64,000 nucleotides of DNA from Hoeflea sp. Lineage in GTDB: Bacteria; Pseudomonadota; Alphaproteobacteria; Rhizobiales; Rhizobiaceae. The stretch is taken from positions 558,001-622,000 of the forward strand of contig JACKJT010000003.1 of NCBI GenBank assembly GCA_020637795.1. The letters are read 5' to 3'. The first letter of the stretch is position 1. The number at the start of each line of letters is the position of its first letter. Positions 38,959-50,824 of the stretch are shown here, piece after piece. The position numbers and the translations under genes are program-made. Below the pieces are notes generated by a model, which did no database searches, had not been told where the DNA came from, and saw nothing but the letters and a program-made list of their open reading frames with translations.

Positions 38959-40725
38959 GACGCGCCGGAAACACCGGTAACGCTCCCGAAGCCAATTCCG
39001 CGCAGGTTGCGTGACGGGCTGCAAATGCTGCTCCAGTCGATCTACCCGGAAAGCGACCATTCAGCCCTTCTCGAAAAGACGATTTCCGCTTTCTGGCCCG
39101 GAGACGAGCAACCCAAGCGCCGCGGGCGTACGCCGGCCAACACGCTCTGGTCCGAACGCGACAGCTACGTCATCACCTATGGCAACAGCTTCGTGAACGG
39201 GGAACACAAGCCGCTTGATCTGCTGTTCGACTTCCTCGAAAGCCGCCTTAACGGCATCGCCACCGGCGTGCATATCCTGCCCTATTTTCCCTACACCTCG
39301 GATGATGGCTTCGCCATCACCGACTACTACGCCGTCGACAGTGGCCTGGGCGCCTGGGAAGATATCGGCCGCATTGCAGAGAAATTCCGGCTGATGTCGG
39401 ATCTGGTGATCAATCATTGCTCCAGCCAGAGCACCTTCTTCAACGAGTATCTCCTCGGCCACGCGCCCTACGACAGGTTCTTCTTCGAAGCCTCGCCGGA
39501 CGACGACCTCTCGATGGTGGTCCGGCCCCGGGCTCACCCGCTGCTCCGGGAGGTCGAAACCGCCAACGGCACCCGGCATGTCTGGTGCACTTTCAGCCAC
39601 GACCAAGTCGATTTCGACTTCTCCAATCCCGAGGTGCTGCTGGAATTCCTCCGTATCCTCTGCTTTCACATATCGAAGGGCGTCAGGACCCTGCGGCTGG
39701 ATGCGATAGCCTTCCTCTGGAAGGAGATCGGGTCGCCCTCGATCCATCTGCGCCAGACGCACGAGATCGTCCGCCTGATCCGGCTGCTTGCCGACTATAC
39801 CGCCGAGCCCCTGGTGCTGCTGACCGAGACCAATGTGCCCAATGCCGAGAACCTGAGCTATTTCGGCAATCGCAACGAAGCTCACATGGTCTACAATTTT
39901 TCGCTGCCGCCCCTGCTGCTGCACGCCCTGCTCCACGGCACCTCGAAGCATCTCAACGCCTGGCAGATGTCGATGCCGCCGGCGCAGCTTGGATGCACCT
40001 ACTTCAATTTCACCGCCTCGCATGACGGTATCGGCATGCGCCCGGCGGAGGGCCTGTTGAGCGAGGAGGACATTCAGCGCGTCATCGACACCGCGGAGAA
40101 ATTCGGCGGCCGTCTCTCCATGCGCAAGATGCCCGATGGCGGCACCCGCACCTACGAGATCAACATCGCTCTGTTCGATGCGTTGAAGGGAACGATCGAG
40201 GGCGAGGACCAATGGAACATCGAGCGCTTCCTCTGCAGCCAGATCATCGCCATGGGCCTTGAGGGCATTCCCGGTTTCTACATTCACTCGCTTCTCGCCA
40301 CCGGCAACGACCAGGACGGCGTCGAAAAATCCGGTCACAACCGCGCGATCAACCGGCATCGCTGGCACTACCCCGACCTGTTGGCGCTGCTTGATGATCC
40401 CGCCAGCCGTCATGCCCGGGTGTTCAACGCCCTGACCGCGATCCTCAAGACCCGCTCGGAGCAGGCTGCGTTCCATCCCAACGCCACCCAGTTCACACTG
40501 CAGCTGGGTGAGCCGTTCTTCGGCTTCTGGCGGCAGAGCATCGATCGGGCGCAAAGCATCTTTGCAATCCACAACCTCACCAACAAGCCCGCATCCATTC
40601 CCCTCATGTCGCTCAACCTGATCGATGGAGACACCTGGACGGACCTGATCTCCGGCGAGGACATCAGGGCGTTCGGGGGAGATCTTCAGTTCGCGCCTTA
40701 CCAATGCCGCTGGATCACCAACTGA
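38941..40725 (+). CDS. GH13_18 glycoside phosphorylase, probable glucosylglycerate phosphorylase
   Basis: 594 aa from ATG 38941. Sucrose-phosphorylase-type GH13 barrel with nucleophile Asp254 (TLRLDAIAFLWKE), acid/base Glu296 (LLTETNVPNAE) and Asp362 (FTASHDGIGMRP). HILPYFPYTSDDGFAITDYY is the subfamily start. From memory it resembles E. coli YcjM, a glucosylglycerate phosphorylase, more than true sucrose phosphorylase. It would split glucosylglycerate with phosphate to glucose 1-phosphate and glycerate. The two following genes make the same solute. The start is uncertain: no ribosome site precedes ATG 38941, which lies in an inverted repeat, and TTG 39007 fits the YcjM N-terminus better. Confidence 0.85.
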   Translation: MEVFYADAPETPVTLPKPIPRRLRDGLQMLLQSIYPESDHSALLEKTISAFWPGDEQPKRRGRTPANTLWSERDSYVITYGNSFVNGEHKPLDLLFDFLESRLNGIATGVHILPYFPYTSDDGFAITDYYAVDSGLGAWEDIGRIAEKFRLMSDLVINHCSSQSTFFNEYLLGHAPYDRFFFEASPDDDLSMVVRPRAHPLLREVETANGTRHVWCTFSHDQVDFDFSNPEVLLEFLRILCFHISKGVRTLRLDAIAFLWKEIGSPSIHLRQTHEIVRLIRLLADYTAEPLVLLTETNVPNAENLSYFGNRNEAHMVYNFSLPPLLLHALLHGTSKHLNAWQMSMPPAQLGCTYFNFTASHDGIGMRPAEGLLSEEDIQRVIDTAEKFGGRLSMRKMPDGGTRTYEINIALFDALKGTIEGEDQWNIERFLCSQIIAMGLEGIPGFYIHSLLATGNDQDGVEKSGHNRAINRHRWHYPDLLALLDDPASRHARVFNALTAILKTRSEQAAFHPNATQFTLQLGEPFFGFWRQSIDRAQSIFAIHNLTNKPASIPLMSLNLIDGDTWTDLISGEDIRAFGGDLQFAPYQCRWITN

Positions 40726-41546
40726 ATGGTGACCATGTGAGCGCCATCGACGTCCAAAATCTGATTGTCTTCAGCGATCTCGATGGCACGCTTCTCGACC
40801 ACGGCAACTACTCCCATGCGTCAGCGGCTCCGGCACTGGCGAGATTGCGGCAGCTTCGGGTTCCGCTCATTCTCGCCTCGAGCAAGACCGCCGCCGAAAT
40901 CGCTCCGCTGCGCGAGGAGCTGGGCTTCGACCATTGTGAAGCCATCGTCGAGAACGGATCCGGCATCCTTGAGGCGCACGGGGAAAACGGTTCCACCGAA
41001 AGCAGATACCTGTTGATCCGTCAGGTGCTGGACCGGTTGCCCGCCTCCCTGCGTGCTCAGTACCGGGGATTTGCCGACTGGAGCGCAGAGCAGGTTTCAG
41101 AACTCACCGGGCTTTCGCTCGCCGAAGCCGAAAACGCCCGCAAGCGCCGGTTTTCCGAACCTGGCCTGTGGCTTGGCAGCGAAGAGGACAAGGCGAGCTT
41201 TGTCGAAGCAGCCACCGCAATGGGGCTGACCGCGCAGCAGGGCGGCCGGTTCCTGACCCTGTCATTCGGCGGCAACAAGGCCGAGCGTATGATGGAGATC
41301 GCGGCCCGTCATGCGCAGGCAGGCAGAAAGCCGTTTGTCGTCGCACTTGGTGACGCGCCCAACGATCTGGCGATGATCGAGCAGGCGGACCTGGGTGTCA
41401 TCATTCCCAATCCCGCCCATTCCGGCATTCCGCACTGCAAGGGGGAAGCCACGGGCAGGATCATCCGGGCGGGGACCGCCGGTCCAAAGGGATGGAACCA
41501 GGTCATCATGTCGCTGCTCGATCGCGCAGAGAACAACAGGAGCTGA
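40704..41546 (+). CDS. HAD-IIB phosphatase, mannosyl/glucosyl-3-phosphoglycerate phosphatase family
   Basis: 280 aa. HAD motif I is FSDLDGTLLDHGNY (nucleophile Asp25, acid/base Asp27); motif III/IV is in FVVALGDAPNDLAMIEQAD. FGGNKAERMMEIAARHAQ is the family's cap-return region. This is the MpgP/YedP group, which removes phosphate from mannosyl- or glucosyl-3-phosphoglycerate. It overlaps the GH13 gene by 22 nt; a GTG at 40737 is an alternative start that would remove the overlap. The synthase follows at 1 nt. Together they make the compatible solute glucosylglycerate (or mannosylglycerate). Confidence 0.87.
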   Translation: MPLDHQLNGDHVSAIDVQNLIVFSDLDGTLLDHGNYSHASAAPALARLRQLRVPLILASSKTAAEIAPLREELGFDHCEAIVENGSGILEAHGENGSTESRYLLIRQVLDRLPASLRAQYRGFADWSAEQVSELTGLSLAEAENARKRRFSEPGLWLGSEEDKASFVEAATAMGLTAQQGGRFLTLSFGGNKAERMMEIAARHAQAGRKPFVVALGDAPNDLAMIEQADLGVIIPNPAHSGIPHCKGEATGRIIRAGTAGPKGWNQVIMSLLDRAENNRS

Positions 41547-41547
41547 T

Positions 41548-42765
41548 ATGGCCGATTTTCACCAGAATGGCAGCGTGGCGACCCTCCACAATCTCAGCCG
41601 CATGCCGCTCGAGATGATGGAAAACCAGCTGCGCCAGTTTTCCGCCACCCGAAAGATCACGCTGATCCTGCCATCGCTGTTCTCGGAACTTGGCCGCGAC
41701 GCCCTTTCCGGGATCCTCGATGAACTCAGTGGCGCCACCTACATCAACCACATCATCATCGGACTGGATCAGGCCAACGAGGAACAGTACCGCTTTGCCC
41801 GTCAGTACTTTTCGCGGCTGCCGCAGAAGCACGACATCCTCTGGAATGACGGCCCGCGCCTGAAGGCCATCCACACCAAGCTGGAGGACGCTGGTCTGGC
41901 ACCCAACGAACCCGGCAAGGGTCGCAATGTCTGGTATTGCATCGGCTATGCCCTGGCTTCGCAGAATACGGACGTCGTCGCCCTGCATGACTGCGATATC
42001 ACCACCTACTCGCGCGAGATGCTGGCGCGGCTGGTCTACCCGGTGGCCAATCCGGCCTTTCCCTATCAGTTCTGCAAGGGCTATTACCCGCGGATCGCAG
42101 ACGGCAAGCTCAACGGCCGGGTTTCCAGGCTGCTGGTTTCACCGCTGCTCTTGTCGATCCAGAAGGTCTGCGGCCACCTCGATTACATCGAATACCTGAA
42201 GGGATTTCGCTATCCGCTCGCCGGCGAATTCGCCATGCGGGTGAGCATGCTGCCCGACATGCGCATTCCCTCGGACTGGGGCCTGGAAATCGGCGTCCTG
42301 TCGGAAGTCTGGCGAAACCTGTCGAACCGCTCGGTCTGCCAGGTCGACATTTCCGATGCCTACGATCACAAGCACCAGGACCTGTCCAAGGCCGATGCAA
42401 GCACGGGCCTGTCACGCATGTCGGTGGATATCTCCAAGGCGCTGTTCCGGAAACTCGCCACCGACGGCGTGGTCTTCAACCAGGAAACCTTCCGCACCAT
42501 CAAGGCGACCTACTACCGGACCGCACTCGACCTGATCGAGATGTATCACAACGACGCGCTGATGAACGGGCTTTACACCGACCGGCACCAGGAAGAGGAG
42601 GCCGTGGAGCTCTTTGCAGCCAACATCGTCGCCGCCGGGCAGATCTTTCTGGAGAACCCTATGGAAACGCCGTTCATTCCGAACTGGAGCCGGGTACAGT
42701 CAGCCGACCCGGATCTGTTGCGCACCATGCATGAGGCGGTCGCGGCCGACAGCGCAGAGATCTAA
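41548..42765 (+). CDS. gpgS: GT81 glucosyl-3-phosphoglycerate synthase
   Basis: 405 aa. AGGAG lies 5 nt ahead of ATG 41548. A GT-A fold retaining glycosyltransferase with the metal-binding D-x-D at 148-150 (ALHDCDITTYS) and family stretches KGRNVWYCIGYALAS, FCKGYYPRI, PLAGEFAMR and SDWGLEIGVLSEVW. Enzymes of this family transfer glucose (or mannose) from a nucleotide sugar to 3-phosphoglycerate; the phosphatase encoded just before removes the phosphate. The product is an osmolyte made under salt stress or nitrogen limitation. Choice between glucosyl and mannosyl donor is not certain from sequence, but the neighbouring GH13_18 phosphorylase favours glucosyl. Confidence 0.88.
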   Translation: MADFHQNGSVATLHNLSRMPLEMMENQLRQFSATRKITLILPSLFSELGRDALSGILDELSGATYINHIIIGLDQANEEQYRFARQYFSRLPQKHDILWNDGPRLKAIHTKLEDAGLAPNEPGKGRNVWYCIGYALASQNTDVVALHDCDITTYSREMLARLVYPVANPAFPYQFCKGYYPRIADGKLNGRVSRLLVSPLLLSIQKVCGHLDYIEYLKGFRYPLAGEFAMRVSMLPDMRIPSDWGLEIGVLSEVWRNLSNRSVCQVDISDAYDHKHQDLSKADASTGLSRMSVDISKALFRKLATDGVVFNQETFRTIKATYYRTALDLIEMYHNDALMNGLYTDRHQEEEAVELFAANIVAAGQIFLENPMETPFIPNWSRVQSADPDLLRTMHEAVAADSAEI

Positions 42766-42802
42766 CCGATCCACCGCACCACAAAGTCACTGAAAAACGC
42801 AA

Positions 42803-42838
42803 TTCGGGCGCGGACGGAAGAATCCATCCGCGCCCGAA
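42803..42838. terminator. Bidirectional terminator between gpgS and katG
   Basis: Perfect 12-bp stem (TTCGGGCGCGGA / TCCGCGCCCGAA), with a further 3-bp pairing and an AGAA tip inside the 12-nt loop. It is preceded by GAAAAACG on the plus strand, giving a T-run for the minus-strand transcript. It serves the convergent ends of gpgS and katG. Confidence 0.75.
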
Positions 42839-42854
42839 CAATGTCGTGACGAAC

Positions 42855-45287
<2,433 letters not shown>

Positions 45288-46184
45288 ATGAGAAACCTGA
45301 CCCTGAAGCAGCTGCGGTATTTCGAGGCATTGGCGCAACACGGCCATTTTGGACGCGCCGCACAGGCTTGCGCCATTTCCCAGCCGGCCCTGTCGGTGCA
45401 GATCAGGGAACTGGAGGAATCGCTGGGAACCGATTTGTTCGAACGCGGCGCCCGGCAGATCCGGCTGACGAACTTCGGAGAGGAATTCTCCACACGTGTT
45501 CGCGGCATTCTCCGCTCGGTGGACGAGTTGGGGGAATTGGCGATGGCATCGCGCGACCATCTGGTCGGACGCCTTCGCATTGGCGTGATCCCGACGATCG
45601 CCCCGTATCTGCTGCCTGAAATCATCACCGACCTGACTGCGGCCAACAGCAGCATCGATATCCAGATCCGCGAATCGCTGACACCGATCCTGGTCCGCGA
45701 ACTCGCCGACGGCCGCCTCGATGCCGCTATCGTTGCCTTGCCGGTGTCCGAGCCGTCATTGACCGAGGTTTCACTGTTTGAGGAAAACTTTGTGCTGGTG
45801 CGCCCCGTCGCCGACGAAGGCAAGCCGGTGCCCGGACACGAGGACCTGCGTGAGATGAAACTTCTCCTGCTCGAGGAAGGCCACTGCTTTCGCGACCAGG
45901 CGCTGTCTTTCTGCAACATTCAATCGTCCCGGCCGCGCGAGATGCTCGACGCCAGTTCGCTTGCCACGCTGGTGCAGATGGTCGGCGCCGGCCTCGGCGT
46001 GACACTGATTCCGGAAATGGCCATCGCGGTGGAAACGCGCTCCGCACCGGTGTCGATCGCCCATTTCAGGCATCCGCAGCCGTCGCGAACCATCGGCATG
46101 ATCTGGCGCAAGACCAGCCCACTGGCAAAGCAGCTCCGGCAGATTTCCGAGGTTGTCCGGAAAACCACGAGCGCCCGCACCTAG
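45288..46184 (+). CDS. oxyR: Hydrogen peroxide sensor-regulator OxyR (LysR family)
   Basis: 298 aa. LysR helix-turn-helix at about 20-42 (FGRAAQACAISQPALSVQIRELE). The redox pair Cys200 and Cys209 is present in LLEEGHCFRDQALSFCNIQ, at the same positions as Cys199/Cys208 of E. coli OxyR, so it should form the peroxide-induced disulfide. Divergent from katG, its likely main target. Ends 65 nt before the convergent recQ stop. Confidence 0.95.
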   Translation: MRNLTLKQLRYFEALAQHGHFGRAAQACAISQPALSVQIRELEESLGTDLFERGARQIRLTNFGEEFSTRVRGILRSVDELGELAMASRDHLVGRLRIGVIPTIAPYLLPEIITDLTAANSSIDIQIRESLTPILVRELADGRLDAAIVALPVSEPSLTEVSLFEENFVLVRPVADEGKPVPGHEDLREMKLLLLEEGHCFRDQALSFCNIQSSRPREMLDASSLATLVQMVGAGLGVTLIPEMAIAVETRSAPVSIAHFRHPQPSRTIGMIWRKTSPLAKQLRQISEVVRKTTSART

Positions 46185-46249
46185 GCCGGAAGGTCAAGAG
46201 CATCAGCATCTGGGTCGATCGTTGACCGCCAATGGCCGCAACGGACAAT

Positions 46250-48112
46250 CTACCTCTGATGCGCCAGGATCACCTCAAGAAACGCGTCGCCGTAGCGCTC
46301 GAGCTTCGATTGCCCAACCCCGGAAATGCCAAGCATGGCTTCGCGGTCGAGCGGCCGGCTGGTGGCAAATCCGACCAGCGTCGTGTCCGGAAAGACCACA
46401 TAGGGCGGCACCGCCAATTCCTTTGCAATCGCCATGCGGGCAGCGCGCAGCGCCTCGAACAGCTCGACATCCGCTTCGTCCTCCAGCGCCGACTTCGCCG
46501 CCGCCGAACGTGCCGAGCCGCCCCGTGCAGCCTTGCCCTTGGTCGGACGATCCTTGCGGAAGCGCACTTCGCGTTCGCGCTTGAACACCGCGCGGGCCTC
46601 CGGTTCGAGCTTCAGCGCGCCGAAGGCCTCGTGGTCGACGCTGACCAGTCCGGCGGCGAGCAATTGCCGGTAGACCGACTGCCAGGTCTTTGCCGGAATG
46701 TCTTTTCCGGCGCCGAAGACGGGCATGTCGACATGGCCGAAACGGCTGGTTTTCTCGTTCTCGTTGCCCACCAGCACGTCGATCAGGTGCCCGGTGCCGA
46801 AACGCTCGCCGGTCCGGTAGACCGCCGCCAGTGCCTTGATTGCCGCATCGGTTCCGTCCCAGGTCTCAACCGGCTTGAGGCAGGTGTCACAGTTGCCGCA
46901 ATTGCCTGGATGCACCTCACCGAAGTGGGCGAGGATGGCCTGCCGGCGGCAGCCCGGGGTTTCGCAGATGCCCAACAGCGCATTGAGCTTGGCCCGTTCG
47001 ACCCGCTTGATGTCGTCGCCCGATCCGCCGCCATCGATCATCCGTCCGCGCTGGATCACATCGGCCATGCCGTAGGCCATCCAGACATCCGACGGCAGGC
47101 CGTCGCGCCCGGCCCTGCCGGTCTCCTGGTAGTAAGCCTCGACCGAGCCCGGCAGATCGAGATGGGCGACATAGCGCACATTCGGCTTGTCGATGCCCAT
47201 GCCGAAGGCGACGGTGGCAACCAGACAGAGGTCCTCTTCCTTCAGGAAGGCATCCTGGTTGGCGTCGCGAACCTCGCGCGCCATGCCGGCATGGTAGGCG
47301 AGCGCACGGATCCCCTGCTTGTTCAGCCATTCCGCCGTTTCCTCGACCTTGGCCCGCGACAGGCAATAGACGATGCCGCTCGATCCCTTGTGCCGCGACA
47401 GGAATCGCAGAAGCTGCTGGCGTGGCTGGTCGCGCTCGACAATCTCGTAGGCGATATTGGGGCGGTCGAATGAACTCGTGAACACTTCCGCCGAACGAAG
47501 CGCCAACCGGTCGATGATGTCTTCACGGGTATGCGGATCGGCCGTCGCCGTCAGCGCCATGCGCGGCACACCCGGATAGGCTTCTCCCAGATGTCCGAGC
47601 TCGCGGTATTCCGGCCTGAAATCATGCCCCCACTGCGAAACGCAATGCGCTTCGTCTATGGCGAACAGGGCAATCTTCGCATTGCCGATCATCTCCCTGA
47701 ACCCCGGCGTGACGATCCGTTCGGGGGTCACGTAGAGAAGATCGAGCTCACCCCTGGCAATCGCCGAGCGGACATCGAGGAACTCGTCACGCGTCAGCGA
47801 GGAATTGAGCGCCGCGGCGCGCACGCCCAGCTGCTTGAGTGCCTCCACCTGGTCGCGCATCAGCGCGATCAGCGGCGAGACGACGATACCGACCCCTTCC
47901 CTGCAAAGCGCCGGGATCTGGAAACACAGCGATTTTCCGGCGCCGGTGGGAAACAGCACGACCGCATCACCGCCTGAAACCACCTGGTCAACCACTTCCG
48001 CCTGCCGCCCGCGAAAGGCCGGGTAGCCATAGACCCGGTTGAGGATGGCAAGCGGGTCTTCGGACCCATGGTTGGCATGCGAGGGATCGGCGCGGTCTTG
48101 AAATTGCTGCAT
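46250..48112 (-). CDS. recQ: ATP-dependent DNA helicase RecQ
   Basis: 620 aa. Superfamily 2 helicase unwinding 3'-5' in recombination repair. Motif [15 protein letters not shown] (about residues 53-66), DEAH box ([20 protein letters not shown]), motif [17 protein letters not shown], the RecQ-C-terminal zinc site with four Cys (CETPGCRR ... CGNCDTC) and a final HRDC domain ([25 protein letters not shown]). Full length for the family. Single gene, not tied to the transport theme. Confidence 0.96.
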   Translation of the reverse strand: MQQFQDRADPSHANHGSEDPLAILNRVYGYPAFRGRQAEVVDQVVSGGDAVVLFPTGAGKSLCFQIPALCREGVGIVVSPLIALMRDQVEALKQLGVRAAALNSSLTRDEFLDVRSAIARGELDLLYVTPERIVTPGFREMIGNAKIALFAIDEAHCVSQWGHDFRPEYRELGHLGEAYPGVPRMALTATADPHTREDIIDRLALRSAEVFTSSFDRPNIAYEIVERDQPRQQLLRFLSRHKGSSGIVYCLSRAKVEETAEWLNKQGIRALAYHAGMAREVRDANQDAFLKEEDLCLVATVAFGMGIDKPNVRYVAHLDLPGSVEAYYQETGRAGRDGLPSDVWMAYGMADVIQRGRMIDGGGSGDDIKRVERAKLNALLGICETPGCRRQAILAHFGEVHPGNCGNCDTCLKPVETWDGTDAAIKALAAVYRTGERFGTGHLIDVLVGNENEKTSRFGHVDMPVFGAGKDIPAKTWQSVYRQLLAAGLVSVDHEAFGALKLEPEARAVFKREREVRFRKDRPTKGKAARGGSARSAAAKSALEDEADVELFEALRAARMAIAKELAVPPYVVFPDTTLVGFATSRPLDREAMLGISGVGQSKLERYGDAFLEVILAHQR

Positions 48113-48206
48113 GGAATCGCTTTCTCGGGAAGGCCTCGACTATGGCACAGATCCCGCTGCGTCCGCGAGCATTTCGCCGAAATTCTGTTTGCCCCGGGCA
48201 TTAAAA

Positions 48207-48234
48207 CGCCGCGCATCCCGATCAATGCGCGGCG
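48207..48234 (-). terminator. Rho-independent terminator of the Rid-gene transcript
   Basis: Perfect 10-bp stem CGCCGCGCAT / ATGCGCGGCG with an 8-nt loop, followed on the minus strand by TTTTAA. It lies 69 nt after the stop of the minus-strand Rid gene, so it should end that transcript and separate it from recQ. Confidence 0.8.
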
Positions 48235-48302
48235 GATGATGTCAGCCTGTTTTGGGCGTCAACAGCCGAAACCAGGATAGCGCCATACCCTGGGTATGTG
48301 GC

Positions 48303-48650
48303 TCAGAGAGCCGCGATGCAGATAATCTCGACCTTGTAGTCAGGCGTCGCCAGCCTGGATTCGCCGGTGGCGCGCGCCGGTGCGTTGCCGGGCGAAACCC
48401 ACCCGTCCCAGACGGCGTTCATCTCGGCGAAATCATCCATCGACGCCATCCAGATCGTCGCCTGGAGGATCTTGCTCTTGTCCGAGCCCACCGAGGCCAG
48501 CAGCCGGTCAATATTGGCGAGAATGTCCTGGGTCTGCTGCGTGACGCTGGCGCCGGCGGTGCCGACCTGGCCGGCCAGATAAACCAGCCCGCCGTGGACG
48601 ACAGCCTGGCTCATGCGCGGGCCTGTTTCGAAACGTTTGATGTCGCTCAT
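48303..48650 (-). CDS. RidA-family protein
   Basis: 115 aa from ATG 48650. Complete Rid fold: SQAVVHGGLVYLAGQVGTAGASV, ILANIDRLLASVGSDKSKILQATIWMASMDDF, and APARATGESRLATPDYKVEIICIA. The PAR motif retains the Arg that binds 2-aminoacrylate-type imines in RidA, unlike the fused domain at 24805-26271. It could quench reactive imines made by PLP enzymes and amine oxidases. Monocistronic, with a strong terminator downstream. Confidence 0.88.
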   Translation of the reverse strand: MSDIKRFETGPRMSQAVVHGGLVYLAGQVGTAGASVTQQTQDILANIDRLLASVGSDKSKILQATIWMASMDDFAEMNAVWDGWVSPGNAPARATGESRLATPDYKVEIICIAAL

Positions 48651-48802
48651 GTGTTTTTTCCCTGTTGAAGATTGAGTGCCGCCCGTCCGGGGCTGAGTGC
48701 TTCTAGTACGGACCGGGCCCAGTGGCGATAGCCGCCCGAGACACAAATCCGCAGCCAGTTGCGGGAACGCTGGATGCCGAGTTCACCCCGACCGATCCCC
48801 TT

Positions 48803-49288
48803 TCATGCCTGCGCTTCCAGCGCCTCGAAGGCATCGCCGGCAAGCGTCAGATACTGCGTTTCGGAGGCAGCAGTGAAGCCGATACGCGTGTAGAAGGCCA
48901 ACGCCCTTGGATTATCATGATAGACATTCAGCCGGATGAATCGCGCGTCCCAGGCCGTCATGCCGGCCGCGCGTACCGCCGCCAGAAGGCGCTGGCCAAG
49001 CCTTTTGCCGCGGGTCTGATCGTCCACCCAGAGATCCGACACATAAATGCCGACCGCTCCATAGACGGTCGAAAAGAATGGCGAATAGGCTGCAACACCA
49101 ACGATGGTGCCGTCGCCGGTTTGGGCCAGCAGCGCATGGAAGACAGGCGACGGACCGAAACAGAAACGGGCAACGTCCGCATCGGTGGCCCGGTGCTTAT
49201 CCCCCATATCGGCCGACAACTGCCCCAGCGCCCTGTTCAGCGCAGCCGCATCACCAGGCATTGCCGGCCTTATAGTGATCTCGTCCAT
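48803..49288 (-). CDS. GNAT-family N-acetyltransferase
   Basis: 161 aa from ATG 49288; the frame extends upstream, but the added residues are not domain-like. The acetyl-CoA motif A is VSDLWVDDQTRGKRLGQRLLAAVR, and motif B is FIRLNVYHDNPRALAFYTRIGF. Transfers an acetyl group to a small amine or protein; similarity of the VYHDNPRA block to spermidine/diamine acetyltransferases is suggestive only. It follows the alcohol dehydrogenase gene by about 60 nt on the same strand. Confidence 0.83.
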   Translation of the reverse strand: MDEITIRPAMPGDAAALNRALGQLSADMGDKHRATDADVARFCFGPSPVFHALLAQTGDGTIVGVAAYSPFFSTVYGAVGIYVSDLWVDDQTRGKRLGQRLLAAVRAAGMTAWDARFIRLNVYHDNPRALAFYTRIGFTAASETQYLTLAGDAFEALEAQA

Positions 49289-49349
49289 GGTCAAGGATTC
49301 ACCCTGTCTCTGCTTGCTGGTCCGGTATTGCGCGAGATCCGCTTCTGCT

Positions 49350-50507
49350 TCAGAAGGCCGCCCGGTAGATTGCCAAGGCATCAGCTTCACTCACAGGCCG
49401 CGGATTGTTGACCAGCAGCCGTGTCTGGTTCATCGCGTCGTTGGCAAGTTTTGGCAGCCAGTCCTCGGTGATTTTCATGTCGCGCAGGGTCTGCGGCAGC
49501 CCGCAGTCGGATGAAAGTGCAGCAAGTCTGTCGCAGAACGCCGCGACCCGTTCCTGCCCTTCGAGCGAGGCAAGATCAGGAAACAGGCAGGGGGCAAGAT
49601 CGACATAGGCATGGTGGGCCGTGACCGCATTGAACCGCAGGACATGCGGCAGCACCAGCGCGTTGGACAGCCCGTGCGGAATGTGGAAATGCCCGCCCAG
49701 CGGATAGGCAAGCGCATGAACCGCCGCCACCGGTGAGTTGGCGAAAGCCTGTCCCGCCAACATCGAGCCAAGCAGCATGTCCGCCCGCGCGTCCGCATCG
49801 GTTCCGTTGCGCACGGCTTTGAGCAGTGCCGGGCCCATCAACGTCAGCGCCTGTGTCGCAAGCGTGCGTGACAGCGGATTGTTGTTTGCGCTGGCCGAGG
49901 CATAGGCCTCGATCGCGTGCACCATCGCATCGATCCCCGTGGCTGCCGTCACATGCGCCGGCAAGCCATAGGTGAGTTCCGGATCAAGCAGCGCGATATC
50001 GGGCAGCAGCACTGGCGAGACGACCCCCATCTTTTCCGACGTCCCGGTCGTCACGATCGATATCGGCGTCACCTCGGAGCCGGTCCCCGATGTCGTCGGC
50101 ACCAGGATCAGCGGCAGCCGCGGACCCTTGGCGTTGCCGACGCCGTAAACCGCCTTCAGGTCTTCCTTGCCGACGGCCAGCAGCGCCACCAGCTTGGCGA
50201 CATCGAGCGACGATCCGCCACCCAGGCCAATCACGCCCTGCACAGCTGCCGAACGGGCAGTCTCCGCCGCCGCCAGGATCACCGCTTCCGGCGGATCGGC
50301 CTGCACGTCGGAAAACAGCGTGACCTCCACGCTTGCGGCCTTGAGGTGACCCAAGGCCTGATCGACGATGCCGGTCGCCATCATCCCGGGATCGGTCACC
50401 AGGAAGATCCGTGATCCCATGCTGGCCAGCGCCAGTTCACCAATGCGGGCCAGCGACCCGGCTCCGAACTGGATGCTCTTGGTGGTGTTGAAGACAAAGG
50501 GAGACAT
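49350..50507 (-). CDS. Iron-containing alcohol dehydrogenase
   Basis: 385 aa from ATG 50507, preceded by GGAGGAAG. Group III (iron-type) alcohol dehydrogenase with the NAD-binding GVIGLGGGSSLDVAKLVALLA (about residues 92-112), PTTSGTGSEVTP, and the metal-binding histidines in AVHALAYPLGGHFHIPHGLSNALVLPHVL. Interconverts an alcohol and aldehyde. No pathway partner is adjacent apart from an acetyltransferase, so the substrate is unknown. Confidence 0.92.
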   Translation of the reverse strand: MSPFVFNTTKSIQFGAGSLARIGELALASMGSRIFLVTDPGMMATGIVDQALGHLKAASVEVTLFSDVQADPPEAVILAAAETARSAAVQGVIGLGGGSSLDVAKLVALLAVGKEDLKAVYGVGNAKGPRLPLILVPTTSGTGSEVTPISIVTTGTSEKMGVVSPVLLPDIALLDPELTYGLPAHVTAATGIDAMVHAIEAYASASANNNPLSRTLATQALTLMGPALLKAVRNGTDADARADMLLGSMLAGQAFANSPVAAVHALAYPLGGHFHIPHGLSNALVLPHVLRFNAVTAHHAYVDLAPCLFPDLASLEGQERVAAFCDRLAALSSDCGLPQTLRDMKITEDWLPKLANDAMNQTRLLVNNPRPVSEADALAIYRAAF

Positions 50508-50824
50508 CGGCAAACTTCCTCCGGTAATTCAGTCGACTGACGATTGGGTACGCGAGGAAGGGGACGGTTGTCCACCTTCCATCGGTTCAGCCCGCATCGG
50601 ACGCGTCGCGGCCGCGGGCTATCTGCGAAATGGTCACGCCCGGAATCAGGGCTACGCCGTTGGATTCAGCTGCCCGATCTCGCGGGAGGGAGGGGTCGGC
50701 CCGGGACCACATTGCAGGTAGACAACCCTTCCGAAAATAAATATGAGTATTTTTATCATGTATTTCAGGGCGCCGATCCCGTCATTTGGCAGACCCGGGG
50801 ACACAAAGCAGTTCGGGTATTTTC
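50508..50824. other. 317-bp intergenic region with iron-responsive site
   Basis: The left 200 bp is GC-rich leader of the divergent alcohol dehydrogenase gene, with nothing recognisable beyond its ribosome site. The right 90 bp turns AT-rich and holds the TGA-N9-TCA site at 50744-50758 and the hemP leader. Confidence 0.5.
50744..50758. promoter_or_regulatory. TGA-N9-TCA site, candidate RirA iron-responsive operator
   Basis: TGAGTATTTTTATCA matches the TGA-N9-TCA iron-responsive operator described for the rhizobial regulator RirA. It lies 66 nt ahead of the hemP ATG in an AT-rich patch, where iron-repressed control of haem uptake is expected. Confidence 0.55.

Noticed and set aside
39061..40704. 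547-codon minus-strand frame opposite the GH13 gene
   Set aside because: No recognisable domain, while the plus strand carries all GH13 catalytic residues.
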